56,359 bases of DNA from Rubrivivax sp. (GTDB lineage Bacteria; Pseudomonadota; Gammaproteobacteria; Burkholderiales; Burkholderiaceae_C): positions 1 to 56,359 of the forward strand of contig JAJAZC010000041.1 of assembly GCA_026785885.1 (NCBI GenBank), in the 5' to 3' direction. Positions 18,749-27,984 of this stretch are shown in pieces. Position 1 is the stretch's first letter. Each line of letters starts with the position of its first letter. The position numbers were made by a program, and so were the translations under genes. The notes below the pieces were generated by a model. The model did not search any database. It saw nothing but the letters and a program-made list of their open reading frames with translations, and had not been told where the DNA came from.

Positions 18749-19551
18749 GTCGTGATGTCGTCAAGCGGCGCGTGAAGTGTGCCTGGGAATAGATTTTCGA
18801 AGTTGTGCGAGGTGGCGTCGCCAACCGCCTCGACCGACAAACCTTTGATCGTCGCCAACTGGGCCGCCACATGCGCCACATACGCCGGCCGATTGCTTTT
18901 GCCACGGTGCGGCACCGGTGCCAGATAGGGGCTGTCTGTTTCGATCAGGCATCGGTCCAGTGGCACGTAGCGCGCCACCTCACGCAGATCGCCGGCATTT
19001 TTGAAGCTCAGGATGCCCGAGAACGATATGTAGAAGCCCAGGTCCAGGGCCGCCTTGGCGACCGCCAGTGTTTCGGTGAAGCAATGAAAGACGCCGCCCA
19101 CCCGACCCTGCCCAACCGTGTGCAGCAGGCTCAAGGTGTCCTCACTGGCGCTGCGCGTGTGCACCACCAGCGGCAACCCGGTGCGCCACGCGGCTTCGAT
19201 GTGCACAGCAAAACGTTCGCGCTGCCAGCCCATGTCGGCCACGCTGCGGCCGTTGAGGCGGTAGTAATCCAGGCCGGTTTCACCGATGCCCACCACGCGC
19301 GGAAGTGTGGCGCGCTCGAGCAGATCGCCGAGCGTCGGCTCCTGCACACCTTCGTTGTCCGGATGCACACCCACCGTGCACCACAAGTTGTCGTGCGCGG
19401 TAGCCAGTGCATGCACGGTGTCGAATTCTTCGAGCGTGGTGCAGATGCACAAGGCGCGGTCCACCCGGGCCTCTGCCATCTCGCGGCGCACGGCGTCGAT
19501 GTTCTCGAGCAAGCCCGGGAAGCTGAGGTGGCAGTGGGAGTCGACGTACAT
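18745..19551 (-). CDS. tatD: TatD-family metal-dependent hydrolase
   Basis: This 268-residue amidohydrolase-fold nuclease has the metal ligands of the family: HCHLSF at the start, GETGLDYY, VVHTRSA, FHCFTE and ETDSPYLAP. The place between pilZ/holB and a 3-prime neighbour is that of the YcfH/TatD gene found with holB in many proteobacteria. I take the ATG at 19551 (MYVDSHCH); one at 19578 is in frame but adds a non-conserved extension. Confidence 0.92.
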   Translation of the reverse strand: MYVDSHCHLSFPGLLENIDAVRREMAEARVDRALCICTTLEEFDTVHALATAHDNLWCTVGVHPDNEGVQEPTLGDLLERATLPRVVGIGETGLDYYRLNGRSVADMGWQRERFAVHIEAAWRTGLPLVVHTRSASEDTLSLLHTVGQGRVGGVFHCFTETLAVAKAALDLGFYISFSGILSFKNAGDLREVARYVPLDRCLIETDSPYLAPVPHRGKSNRPAYVAHVAAQLATIKGLSVEAVGDATSHNFENLFPGTLHAPLDDITT

Positions 19552-19635
19552 CGCAGAAAGCCTGGGCGGCCGGGGCACGCGCGTCAGCGCATCAAAATGT
19601 CCATTGCAGCGACAACATCGACCGTGTCGACAAGC

Positions 19636-20043
19636 TCAGAGCGTCTGCGTCGGCTTAGCCGACGAGATGCTGGTGCCCAGGACCTCTTCGATCTTGATCT
19701 TGAGCTGCCGCGACTTGTCGTCGTTGGGGAACCGCACGCCGACACCTTGCGTGCGCCCACCGGATGCGTTGGCCGGTGTGATCCAGGCCACCTTGCCAGC
19801 CACCGGGAAACGCTGCGGATCGTCTGGCAGCGACAGCAACAGATAGATGTCGTCACCCAATTTGTATTCGCGCGCCGTCGGCACGAACAGCCCGCCATCG
19901 GTCAACAGCGGCATGTAGGCCGCATACAGCGCGCCCTTCTCGCGGAAGACCAGCTGAATGACGCTCGGTCGCGCCGCGCTGGATTGCCCGGTCAGCACCG
20001 GCGGCCCGAGCCCGCCGGTGCGGGTGGAAACACGATCGTTCAT
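19636..20043 (-). CDS. PilZ-domain protein (type IV pilus type)
   Basis: This 135-residue single PilZ domain contains YMPLLTDGGLFVPT, LPDDPQRFPVAGKVAW and GVGVRFPNDD. The arginine motif RxxxR needed for cyclic-di-GMP binding is not evident, as in the pilus-assembly PilZ subgroup. The setting holB-pilZ-tatD is the classical one for the type IV pilus PilZ protein, which acts with PilB and FimX-like proteins. Whether this strain has pili cannot be told from the window. Confidence 0.88.
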   Translation of the reverse strand: MNDRVSTRTGGLGPPVLTGQSSAARPSVIQLVFREKGALYAAYMPLLTDGGLFVPTAREYKLGDDIYLLLSLPDDPQRFPVAGKVAWITPANASGGRTQGVGVRFPNDDKSRQLKIKIEEVLGTSISSAKPTQTL

Positions 20044-20045
20044 CT

Positions 20046-21098
20046 CTACAGTGTAGCGACGCCGCCGGGCGCCGCGCGGGGCAGAGTTGGCGGCGCGAGC
20101 GCGCGCGCCGCACCGGCCAGCAGCACGTCCAGCATCAGCCCTTCGTGCCAGGGGTGCTCATCGTGGCGGGCAATGCGACCGAGCTCGCGCGACCAGGCTG
20201 CCAGTGCCGGCAGGGCAGCTGCGGCGGGCACGCTGCCCGGCGGAAAGTACACCGGCGCGCCACCGCTGGCCACGGCCATCGCGTCATGGCAAAGCTTGTG
20301 CAGCGTGTCCAGCAGGCGCGGCAACGGCCAGCCGGCCAGCGCGCCGGCCTGACCGCGTGCGACAGCAGCTGGCAGGGCGCGCCAGTGTTCTGCCAGGATG
20401 CCGGCCTGCACCAGCACCAGCGCATCCAACGGACGCCCGCTGCTGGCGGCCAACAAGACAGCGGCGTCGGCCACACCCTGCGTGCCAAGCCAGGCCATTG
20501 ACTCGGCCGCCGTTGGCACGGCCAGGCGCGACAGCTGGCAGCGGCTGCGCACGGTGGGCAGCAGCAGCGCCGGGTCGGCGGCGCTCAGCACGATGCGGGT
20601 GCCGGGCGGCGGCTCCTCCAGCGTCTTCAGCAGTGCGTTGGCCGACGCAGCGTTCAGACTGTCCGCCGGGTGCAGCACGACAACCTTGCCACGCCCGCGA
20701 CCGCTGGTTTTGAAGACCCAGTCAATGACGCTGCGCACCTCGTCGATGCGGATCTGTTTGCTCGGCTTGCGCTTGCTCTCATCAGCGTCGGCCTTGTCGT
20801 CGGTGCGCAGCCAGGCATGCTGGCGGCGCAGCACCTCGGGCATCAGCACCTGCAGGTCCGGGTGCAAGTGGGACTGCACGAGCTTGCAGCTGGCGCAGCG
20901 GCCGCAAGGCCCGCGTGCACGGTCAGCCTCGGCCGCTTCGCACAGCCAGGCCTGTGCCAACGTCAATACGAAGTGCAGTACGCCGATGCCTTCACTGCCC
21001 TGCACCAGCAGCGCATGGCCGCGTTGCTTGGCCAGGGTCTGGGCCAGCGGGGTGGCGAGCCAGGGCAACGGCACGCGGCCGTCTTGCGCTACCACCAT
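20046..21098 (-). CDS. holB: DNA polymerase III subunit delta-prime
   Basis: This 350-residue clamp-loader subunit has the zinc ligands of [17 protein letters not shown] and [16 protein letters not shown]. It also has the sensor-like [20 protein letters not shown], then [14 protein letters not shown], and RSRCQLSRL. No functional Walker A lysine is seen, as is normal for delta-prime. It overlaps the end of tmk by 10 bp and is followed by pilZ after 2 bp. Confidence 0.94.
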   Translation of the reverse strand: MVVAQDGRVPLPWLATPLAQTLAKQRGHALLVQGSEGIGVLHFVLTLAQAWLCEAAEADRARGPCGRCASCKLVQSHLHPDLQVLMPEVLRRQHAWLRTDDKADADESKRKPSKQIRIDEVRSVIDWVFKTSGRGRGKVVVLHPADSLNAASANALLKTLEEPPPGTRIVLSAADPALLLPTVRSRCQLSRLAVPTAAESMAWLGTQGVADAAVLLAASSGRPLDALVLVQAGILAEHWRALPAAVARGQAGALAGWPLPRLLDTLHKLCHDAMAVASGGAPVYFPPGSVPAAAALPALAAWSRELGRIARHDEHPWHEGLMLDVLLAGAARALAPPTLPRAAPGGVATL

Positions 21099-21718
21099 GG
21101 TCGCGATTGCAGAACCTGCTCGATCTGCTGCCTGACCGAGGCGCGATCGGCCTGCGCGTCGATGCGCACAAAGCGTTCAGGCATTTCGTGCTGACGCGTC
21201 GCGTAGGCAGCGATGACACGTTCGAAGAAAGCCTGGTCCTGCGCTTCGAAACGGTCCGGCTCACGCACGGCGGCGCGGCGCTGTGCAGCCACCGCAGCGG
21301 GCAGGTCAAACCACAACGTCAGGTCCGGCTGCCGGCCCTGCTGCACCCAGGTTTCCAACTGCGTCAGCACCGCGCGATCGAAGCCGCGGCCGCCGCCTTG
21401 GTAGGCGAAGCTGGCGTCGGTAAAACGGTCGCACAACACCACCGCACCGCGCGCGAGCGCCGGCAAGATCCGCTGCACCAGGTGATCGCGCCTGGCGGCA
21501 AAGACCAACAGCGCTTCGGTCAGCGGGTCCATCGGCTGGTGCAGGATCAAGCTGCGCAAGCTCTCTGCCAGCGGCGTGCCACCGGGCTCACGGGTCAGCA
21601 CCACCTCGTGGCCGCGCTCGTGGGTCTGCTGGGCCAGCGCCTCTATGTGGGTGCTTTTGCCGGCGCCGTCTATGCCTTCAAAGCTAATGAAGCGGCCGGT
21701 GTTGGCTTGGCGCCTCAA
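21089..21718 (-). CDS. tmk: Thymidylate kinase
   Basis: This 209-residue kinase phosphorylates dTMP to dTDP. It has the P-loop [11 protein letters not shown] (about residues 13-23), the [11 protein letters not shown] motif, [12 protein letters not shown] [11 protein letters not shown], and the [16 protein letters not shown] run. Length is normal. It overlaps mltG by 4 bp and holB by 10 bp. Confidence 0.96.
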   Translation of the reverse strand: MRRQANTGRFISFEGIDGAGKSTHIEALAQQTHERGHEVVLTREPGGTPLAESLRSLILHQPMDPLTEALLVFAARRDHLVQRILPALARGAVVLCDRFTDASFAYQGGGRGFDRAVLTQLETWVQQGRQPDLTLWFDLPAAVAAQRRAAVREPDRFEAQDQAFFERVIAAYATRQHEMPERFVRIDAQADRASVRQQIEQVLQSRPWW

Positions 21719-22740
21719 GGGCCCCCGCGCTGGTATTTGTTCACCGCGCGATTATGTTCGGCCAGCGTTTCGCTGAAGACGCTGCTGCCGTCACCGCGGG
21801 CCACGAAAAACAGTGCGCGGGTCGGCTGCGGGCGTACCGCGGCGCGCAGGCTGGCCATGCCGGGCAGCGCAATCGGCGTCGGCGGCAGGCCGCCCCGGGT
21901 GTAGGTGTTGTAGGGCCCGTCGGTCTGCAGATCGCGCTTGCGCAGATTGCCGTCGAAAGCCGTACCCAGGCCGTAAATGACCGTCGGGTCGGTCTGCAGC
22001 GGCATGCCGAGCTTGAGCCGGTTGATGAACACACCGGCCACCAAGGCACGGTCGGCTGCCACGCCGGTTTCCTTTTCGACGATGGAGGCCAGCGTCAGCA
22101 ACTCGTCCGGCGTCTTCAGGGGCGACTCGGGTGGGCGCTCGGCCCAGGCCGCAGCCAGCCGCCCTTGAAGCGCCTGGTGCGCACGGCGCAGTATGGTCAG
22201 GTCGCTGACACCGCGGCTGTAGACATAGGTGTCGGGAAAGAAGCGGCCTTCTGCAGCAATGCCCGGCGCACCGAGTGCCGCCATCAACTGCCCATCGCTC
22301 ATCTGCGCGGTGGCTGATTTCAGGTGTGGCGACTGGGCCAGCGCAGCGCGCACCTGGCGCAGCGTCCAGCCCTCGATAAAGCGCACGCGCTCCAGCGTTT
22401 CATCGCCCTGGACCATCTTGGCCAGCAAGCCGCGCGGCGTGGTGCCGGTCTTAATTTCGTAGCTGCCGGCTCGGATGCGGCGGGCCTGGCCGGACCATCG
22501 AAACCACTCGTACAACCAGCGCGGCGGCACCTGCACGCCAGCGTCGACCCAGGCCTGCGCAACGTCGCGTGGCGCGGTGCCGCTCTCGATCGACAGTTCG
22601 GCCGATGCAGCGGCCAACGGCAACGGGCGCTCTAGCCACCAAGCCACCCCGCCCGCCGCCATCAACAACAACCCGCCGAGCGTCAAAACACCCAGCAGCG
22701 TGCGCGACACCCAACGAGACACCCGACGACGACCAGCCAT
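21715..22740 (-). CDS. mltG: Endolytic murein transglycosylase MltG
   Basis: This 341-residue inner-membrane protein has one N-terminal membrane segment ([20 protein letters not shown]) and a periplasmic YceG/MltG domain with a LysM-like region. Motifs include [14 protein letters not shown], the catalytic glutamate region [11 protein letters not shown], and [11 protein letters not shown]. It cuts nascent glycan strands. The ATG at 22740 is preferred; an ATG at 22752 adds four residues. Its start is back to back with that of ygfZ. Confidence 0.93.
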   Translation of the reverse strand: MAGRRRVSRWVSRTLLGVLTLGGLLLMAAGGVAWWLERPLPLAAASAELSIESGTAPRDVAQAWVDAGVQVPPRWLYEWFRWSGQARRIRAGSYEIKTGTTPRGLLAKMVQGDETLERVRFIEGWTLRQVRAALAQSPHLKSATAQMSDGQLMAALGAPGIAAEGRFFPDTYVYSRGVSDLTILRRAHQALQGRLAAAWAERPPESPLKTPDELLTLASIVEKETGVAADRALVAGVFINRLKLGMPLQTDPTVIYGLGTAFDGNLRKRDLQTDGPYNTYTRGGLPPTPIALPGMASLRAAVRPQPTRALFFVARGDGSSVFSETLAEHNRAVNKYQRGGP

Positions 22741-23736
22741 ATGTCGACTCATGATAATCAGCCGATGAACACTCCCGCCCTGCCCGCCCACTCGCCCGCC
22801 GCCGCGCTGCAAGGCGCCGTGCAACTGGACGACTGGGGCGTCATCCGCGCCAGTGGCGCCGACGCGCAGCGCTTCCTGCACGGCCAGCTGACGCAGGACA
22901 TCGAACACCTGGAGCCCGGTGCTGCACGCCTAGCCGGCTTCTGCTCGGCCAAAGGCCGCCTGCTGGCGAGCTTTGTGATCTGGCGCAGCGGCGATGCCGT
23001 GCTGCTGGCCTGCAGCGCTGACCTGCTGCCCGCGGCTTTAAAACGCCTGCAGATGTTTGTGCTGCGCGCGCAGTGCAAGCTTACCGACGCAAGTGCCGAG
23101 CTGCGGTTGTGGGGCCTGGCTGGCGCTGCGGCCACGGAGGCGCTCGGTGCTACAGCGCCCGCGGCCGTGTGGACCACGGCGCGCGTCGGCGATGCCGATG
23201 TCGATGTCGAAGTCGTGCGCCTGCCGGATGGAGCCGCGGATGGACACCCGGTGCCGCGCTGGCTCTGGGCCGGTGATGCACCACCGCCTGCCCTGCCCGC
23301 GCTGGACGCCGAGCTGTGGCGCGGCCTGGAGGCCGCAAGCGGCGTGGCGCGCATCGTCAACGCCACGGTCGAGCAGTTCGTGCCGCAAATGATCAACTTC
23401 GAGCTGGTCGGAGGCGTCAACTTTCAAAAGGGCTGTTATCCGGGGCAGGAGATCGTCGCCCGCAGCCAATACCGCGGCACGCTGAAGCGCCGTGCGCAGG
23501 TTCTGCACGCGGGGGTGCCCCTGCTGCCGGGGCAAGAGGTCTTTCACGATGCCGATCCGGGCCAGCCCGCGGGCCGGGTCGTGCTGGGCGGGGCCGGCGC
23601 GGACGGCAGCCACATCGGCCTCGTCGAGCTCAAACTGTCGGCTCTGGCCGGCGGCACGCTGCACCTGGCCGCTGCCGAAGGCCCGCTGCTGTCAGTGGGT
23701 GCCCTGCCCTACGCCATACCAATGGAGCCGGCCTGA
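22741..23736 (+). CDS. ygfZ: YgfZ-family folate-binding Fe-S protein
   Basis: This 331-residue protein is of the GcvT-like YgfZ family, which helps repair or assembly of certain Fe-S enzymes in a folate-dependent way. The signature KGCYPGQEIVAR with its invariant cysteine is present, and FLHGQLTQDIE lies near the start. The ATG at 22741 adjoins the mltG ATG as CATATG; an ATG at 22765 is an alternative. No clear ribosome site precedes either. Confidence 0.93.
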   Translation: MSTHDNQPMNTPALPAHSPAAALQGAVQLDDWGVIRASGADAQRFLHGQLTQDIEHLEPGAARLAGFCSAKGRLLASFVIWRSGDAVLLACSADLLPAALKRLQMFVLRAQCKLTDASAELRLWGLAGAAATEALGATAPAAVWTTARVGDADVDVEVVRLPDGAADGHPVPRWLWAGDAPPPALPALDAELWRGLEAASGVARIVNATVEQFVPQMINFELVGGVNFQKGCYPGQEIVARSQYRGTLKRRAQVLHAGVPLLPGQEVFHDADPGQPAGRVVLGGAGADGSHIGLVELKLSALAGGTLHLAAAEGPLLSVGALPYAIPMEPA

Positions 23737-23741
23737 CACCG

Positions 23742-24038
23742 ATGCAGCGCGCGCTGTTCGTGTACTGGCACGTTGAGCCCGGCCGTCTGGACGAGGCCAC
23801 CGCGGTCACACAGACCTGGCAGCAGGCGCTGTGCCGACAGCACCCGACCCTGCAGGCAAGCCTGTACCGCCGCACCGATGCCGACCCTGGCCGCCGCACG
23901 CTGATGGAAAGCTACAGCGCACCGGGCGGTATCGACGAAGCCCTGATGCACACGATCAGCGCGCAAGGCGAAGCCGCCACCGCGGCCTGGCGTCAGGGCG
24001 CGCGTCATGTCGAAGTCTTCGAGGCGCTGCCGCAGTAA
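23742..24038 (+). CDS. DUF4936-family protein
   Basis: This 98-residue protein (MQRALFVYWHVEPGRLDEA, then LYRRTD and LMESYSAPGG) matches the DUF4936 family, known to me only from Burkholderiales downstream of ygfZ. It looks like a dimeric alpha-beta barrel such as those with stress-response or monooxygenase folds, but no function is established. It follows ygfZ after 5 bp and is probably co-transcribed. Confidence 0.85.
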   Translation: MQRALFVYWHVEPGRLDEATAVTQTWQQALCRQHPTLQASLYRRTDADPGRRTLMESYSAPGGIDEALMHTISAQGEAATAAWRQGARHVEVFEALPQ

Positions 24039-24055
24039 GACCGGGCGCGATGCCG

Positions 24056-24916
24056 CTACAGCCGCCGCCGCATCGCCTGGTGCGCGATGCCGGCTTCCTC
24101 GAACACCGGCCCTTCGCAGGTGAAGCCGGCACGTTGATAGAAACCCACCGCGGCCGATTGCGCGTGCAGCATGAGATCGCTGTCGCCGCGGGCCTGCGCG
24201 GCGGCGATCAAAGCCTGCAGCACCGCCTGGCCCAGGCCGGCACCGCGCCCGCCGGCGTGCACCGCCATACGGCCGATTCGCCCGATGCCGTCTTGCGGCA
24301 ACAGCAGACGCCCGCTGGCCACCGGCATACCCAGGCGGTTGATGACCAGCGCATGCAGGGCCGTGGTGTCGGCGGCGTCGCTCATTAAATCGGCCGCAAT
24401 GCCCTGCTCCTGCGCAAACACCGCGTGCCGCAAGACCTGCGCCGCGGCGGCTTGCCCGGCCCAAGTGCCAAGTTGCAGCGTGAACACGCTGGCGCCGGCT
24501 TCGTAGTCGGTCAGCACCGTGCGCAGGCTCGGTGGCACCGGGCGGCTGACGTGCGCGATGGGGTCGGCAAACACGTAAACCAACTCGCCGTGCACGCGAC
24601 ACTGAATGCCGCGGAAAACGGCAGCCGCAAAACGCATCGACGAATTGCCGATGTGGGCGCAGCGCACACCCACATGCAGCCGTTCGTCGTAGTGCACCGG
24701 GCCTTCGTACTCCAGCGTCGCCTTGCGCACGAACAGGTGGCCCCGCAGTTACGCCATCGTGTCGTGATGCGGCAGCGCCAGGGCTCGCCAGTAGCCTGCC
24801 ACGGCGGTGTCGAAACACGTCAGGTAGTGGCCGTTGAAGACGATCTTCTGCATGTCCACTTCAGCCCAGCGCACGCGCAGCGGCTCAAAGAAGCGGAAGT
24901 CGTGTCGGGTCTTCAT
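24056..24916 (-). pseudogene. Acyl-CoA thioesterase fused to GNAT acetyltransferase, with in-frame TAA
   Basis: From the ATG at 24916 the frame gives a YbgC/FadM-type hotdog thioesterase start, with RVRWAEVDMQKIVFNGHYL and the catalytic aspartate at residue 21. A TAA stop at codon 56 (24751-24749) then interrupts it. The same frame continues without a gap: RGHLFVRKATLEYEGPVHYD finishes the hotdog domain, and a GNAT domain follows (INRLGMPVASGRLL, RIGRMAVHAGGRGAGLGQAV, FYQRAGF) to 24056. A single C-to-T change (CAA to TAA) explains the break. A GTG at 24730 could start the GNAT part alone. Confidence 0.85.
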
Positions 24917-25027
24917 TCGGGTGTTGTATCTAGTGGTCAGCGCGGACGTCGGCAGGGATCGCTCGGGGTTGCCGGGGGCGCCCGAAGCATACTTTCAGCA
25001 CCCCAAGACCCGACCGTTGAACAAGCC

Positions 25028-26182
25028 ATGGCCCGCATCCAGTACATCACGCAGATCGACATCGAAGACGGCGCCGTGCGGCTGTTGCCCGGTGAGTGCG
25101 CACGCATCGGCATGCGCCGGCCCTTGGTCGTCACCGACGCCGGCGTGCGCGCCGCGGGCGTGCTGCAGCAGGCGCTGGACACCTTGCAGGGCCTGCCGCA
25201 CGCGGTGTTCGACGGCACACCCAGCAACCCGACCGAAGCGGCAGTGCGTGCAGCCGTGGACGTCTACCGTCGCGAAGGTTGTGACGGCTTGATCGCTGTC
25301 GGCGGCGGCAGCAGCATCGATCTCGCCAAGGGCCTGGCCATCGTGGCCACGCACGCGGGGCCACTGAAGACCTACGCCACCATCGAAGGCGGCAGCTTGA
25401 AGATCACCGAGCGCGTGGCGCCGATCATCGCCGTGCCCACCACCGCCGGCACCGGCAGCGAGGTGGCACGCGGCGCGATCCTGATCGTCGACGACGGCCG
25501 CAAGCTGGGCTTTCATAGCTGGCACCTGGTGCCCAAGGCCGCGCTGCTGGACCCTGCGCTGACGCTGGCCCTGCCGCCGCTGTTGACTGCAGCCACCGGT
25601 ATGGACGCCATTGCGCACTGCATGGAGACCTTCATGGCGCCGGCCATCAATCCGCCGGCTGATGGCATTGCGCTCGATGGTCTGGCGCGCGGCTGGGCGC
25701 ACATCGAACAAGCCACCTTTGACGGGCATAACCGCCAGGCGCGGTGGCAGATGATGAGTGCCAGCATGCAGGGCGCGATGGCCTTTCAGAAGGGCCTGGG
25801 CTGCGTGCATTCGCTCAGCCACAGCCTGGGCGGTGTCGATGCGCGGTTGCACCACGGCACGCTCAACGCCATGTTTCTGCCCGCGGTGGTGCTGTTCAAC
25901 GCCGCGGCCGACAGCATGCGCGCTGAAAGGCGCCTGCAGCGCATGGCGCAAGCCATGGGCTTGGGCTTGAAGTCTGCCGACGACAGCGGCACCGCGATCG
26001 CTGCCGCGCTGCGCGCCATCAACACACGCCTCGGTTTGCCACCCGGCCTGCAGGCGATGGGTGTGGACGCGGTCGACTTCGAGCGTGTGATCGACGGTGC
26101 GATGGCCGACCACTGCCACAAGACCGGCCCGCGGCTGGCGACGCGGGCCGACTACCGGGCGATGCTCGAAGCGGCTTGGTGA
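25028..26182 (+). CDS. gbd: Iron-containing alcohol dehydrogenase, 4-hydroxybutyrate dehydrogenase-like
   Basis: This 384-residue group III alcohol dehydrogenase closely resembles, as I remember it, the 4-hydroxybutyrate dehydrogenase (Gbd) of Cupriavidus necator, which oxidises 4-hydroxybutyrate to succinate semialdehyde. Shared runs include GVLQQALDTLQGLPHAVFD, then TPSNPTEAAV, GGGSSIDLAKG, TTAGTGSEVARGAILI and ATGMDAIAHCMETF. The metal histidines lie in HSLSHSLGG and LHHGTLNAM. It is divergent from the broken thioesterase gene. Substrate assignment is inference. Confidence 0.82.
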   Translation: MARIQYITQIDIEDGAVRLLPGECARIGMRRPLVVTDAGVRAAGVLQQALDTLQGLPHAVFDGTPSNPTEAAVRAAVDVYRREGCDGLIAVGGGSSIDLAKGLAIVATHAGPLKTYATIEGGSLKITERVAPIIAVPTTAGTGSEVARGAILIVDDGRKLGFHSWHLVPKAALLDPALTLALPPLLTAATGMDAIAHCMETFMAPAINPPADGIALDGLARGWAHIEQATFDGHNRQARWQMMSASMQGAMAFQKGLGCVHSLSHSLGGVDARLHHGTLNAMFLPAVVLFNAAADSMRAERRLQRMAQAMGLGLKSADDSGTAIAAALRAINTRLGLPPGLQAMGVDAVDFERVIDGAMADHCHKTGPRLATRADYRAMLEAAW

Positions 26183-26240
26183 AGCGGCATGGCGAAATGG
26201 CCTGTTCAGACGGCCGGTAGAAGCGCAGCAACCACGGCGG

Positions 26241-27416
26241 TCAAGCCGCGTTCAGCGCCACCTGCACCTGATTGCGGCCCTCGGCTTTGGCGCGGTACAG
26301 CGCTTCATCGGCGCGCCGGACCGCATCGTCCAGGGACTCGCGGTCGCCGATCAGCGCGCAGCCCACACTGGCGGTGACGGCGAAGGCCTCGCCTTGCGCG
26401 TTGCGCCAGGGGCTGGTGGCGATGGCTTCGCGCACCCGCTCGGCAATGAGGCGCGCGCCGCGCAAGTCATCCACTGGCGCCAGCACCACAAACTCCTCTC
26501 CGCCGTAACGGGCCAGCAAGGCGTCGTCGCGCAACTGCGCCTGCAGCAGCCGGCCGCAGCCGCGCAGGACAACGTCGCCGGTGGCGTGGCCGAAGCGGTC
26601 GTTGATGGCCTTGAAGTGGTCCAGGTCCAGCATGAGCGCGGCCACGCTGTGCCGTCGGGCAGCGTGGTGCTGCAGCAGACCCGGCGCCAGATCGCGTAGC
26701 GCACGACGGGTCAGCACGCCGGTCAGCTCATCGGTGCTGGCCTGTTGGCTCAATTTTCGGTACAGGCGGTGATTGACCAGATGCAGCAGTGTCGTGCTGA
26801 CGATGATCGGCAGCACGCTGTACAGCACGGCAAAGGGCGCCACCAGCCCATCAGGCAAGAACAGCATGTGCCCCGGCGGCTGCACGGTCGTGATGAAACT
26901 CATGGCCCCGCGCAGCCAGCTGCTGGCGACAAAGACCGCCACGGCGAACGCATAGATCCATTCGGCGCGGTCGCGCGGCCGCCCCAGCAGCGGCCAGACA
27001 TGGAAGCCACAGACAGTGGCAAACAGCGCAAAAATCACCGCAAACAAGCGCGCCCGCCACACTGGAGGTGCCAACAGACACAACAGCGCTATCCCCAAGC
27101 ACAAAACGCTGTTGAGCACCAGGAGTCGCCAGCCCGGCGGTTTGTCGCCGCTGAGCAGCGCCACGCTGGCGCCGAAGAACACCACGCAGATGAGCGTGCC
27201 AGCCATCATCACGAAGAGTGGCAAGCCGGTCAGCGGCCCGTCGTGCAACACCTGCTGCCCGAGCGACACGCCGAGCACCAGCAGCGCCAGCGAAGCGGTG
27301 GTGATGGTCAGCTTCAGGCGTGGGTCGTCGATGCGCGCCAACTGCATCATCGCGCCGCCCACCAACGCAGCGGCGCCGCAGCTGACGTAGGCGGTGAGCA
27401 CGTCAACGTTGAGCAT
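26241..27416 (-). CDS. Membrane-bound diguanylate cyclase (GGDEF)
   Basis: This 391-residue protein has about seven N-terminal membrane segments (residues 10-215, for example SLALLVLGVSLGQQ and LVLNSVLCLGIALLCLLAPP) and a C-terminal GGDEF domain from about residue 225. The active site reads RYGGEEFVVL, with LMLDLDHFKAINDRFGH before it, so it should make cyclic-di-GMP. No inhibitory RxxD site is obvious just before GGEEF. The membrane part is not a sensor domain that I recognise. Confidence 0.92.
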   Translation of the reverse strand: MLNVDVLTAYVSCGAAALVGGAMMQLARIDDPRLKLTITTASLALLVLGVSLGQQVLHDGPLTGLPLFVMMAGTLICVVFFGASVALLSGDKPPGWRLLVLNSVLCLGIALLCLLAPPVWRARLFAVIFALFATVCGFHVWPLLGRPRDRAEWIYAFAVAVFVASSWLRGAMSFITTVQPPGHMLFLPDGLVAPFAVLYSVLPIIVSTTLLHLVNHRLYRKLSQQASTDELTGVLTRRALRDLAPGLLQHHAARRHSVAALMLDLDHFKAINDRFGHATGDVVLRGCGRLLQAQLRDDALLARYGGEEFVVLAPVDDLRGARLIAERVREAIATSPWRNAQGEAFAVTASVGCALIGDRESLDDAVRRADEALYRAKAEGRNQVQVALNAA

Positions 27417-27595
27417 CGGGGCCGCAGTTCAGGCGCATTTCGGATATTCGGTACGCCCGCTCCAAGCTTGAGACGCCGCTACCGGAAATCAGCCTGCAGC
27501 GGCACTGCAGCACTCCCGTGCGCGCACCCGCAGCCTGTCGGCCAGTGCTGCAGCCTGTCGCACCGCCGTGGCTGCACGCGCGGCCGCACTGCTAT

Positions 27596-27619
27596 GGTGT
27601 GCTACATCAGCAACACACC
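27596..27619 (+). promoter_or_regulatory. Candidate YtrA-type operator of the gntR-ABC operon
   Basis: The site is GGTG, 16 bases, then CACC, with further symmetry (GGTGTG and CACACC). It ends only 5 bases before the ATG of the GntR/YtrA-type gene that follows. The form GGTG-N16-CACC is what I remember as the operator of a YtrA-type regulator in Xanthomonas. Binding here would block the start of the regulator's own operon, so autorepression is likely. The match is seen; the function is inferred. Confidence 0.65.
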
Positions 27620-27624
27620 GAGGC

Positions 27625-27984
27625 ATGCGCATGCAGACCTGGGATCAAAAACAGCCCATCTACCAGCAGCTGGCCGATTTGCTCGCAGCCCAGCTGCTGG
27701 ACGGCGAGCCGCTGGAAGGCGACGCAATGCCTTCGGTGCGCGCGCTGGCCGGCCGCTACCTGCTCAACCCGCTGACCGTCAACCGAGCGCTGCAGGCGCT
27801 GGGCGATGAAGGGTTGCTCGAGAACCGCCGCGGCCTGGGCCTGTACGTGACGACCGGCGCGCGTGAGCGGTTGAAAGCCGCCGAGCGCGAGCGCTTTTTG
27901 AACACCGAATGGCCGCGGCTGCGAGAGCGGCTGCGCCGCCTGGACATCGGCGCCGAACAACTGCAATGGGAGGACAAGGCATGA
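27625..27984 (+). CDS. GntR-family regulator, YtrA subfamily
   Basis: This 119-residue protein has a winged-helix GntR DNA-binding domain (QKQPIYQQLADLLAAQLL, then PSVRALAGRYLLNPLTVNRA) and only a short helical tail. This is the YtrA layout, in which the regulator lies ahead of the ABC transporter it controls. It overlaps the ATPase gene by 4 bp. A second ATG at 27631 is possible. Self-regulation is supported by the GGTG-N16-CACC palindrome just before the start. Confidence 0.9.
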   Translation: MRMQTWDQKQPIYQQLADLLAAQLLDGEPLEGDAMPSVRALAGRYLLNPLTVNRALQALGDEGLLENRRGLGLYVTTGARERLKAAERERFLNTEWPRLRERLRRLDIGAEQLQWEDKA

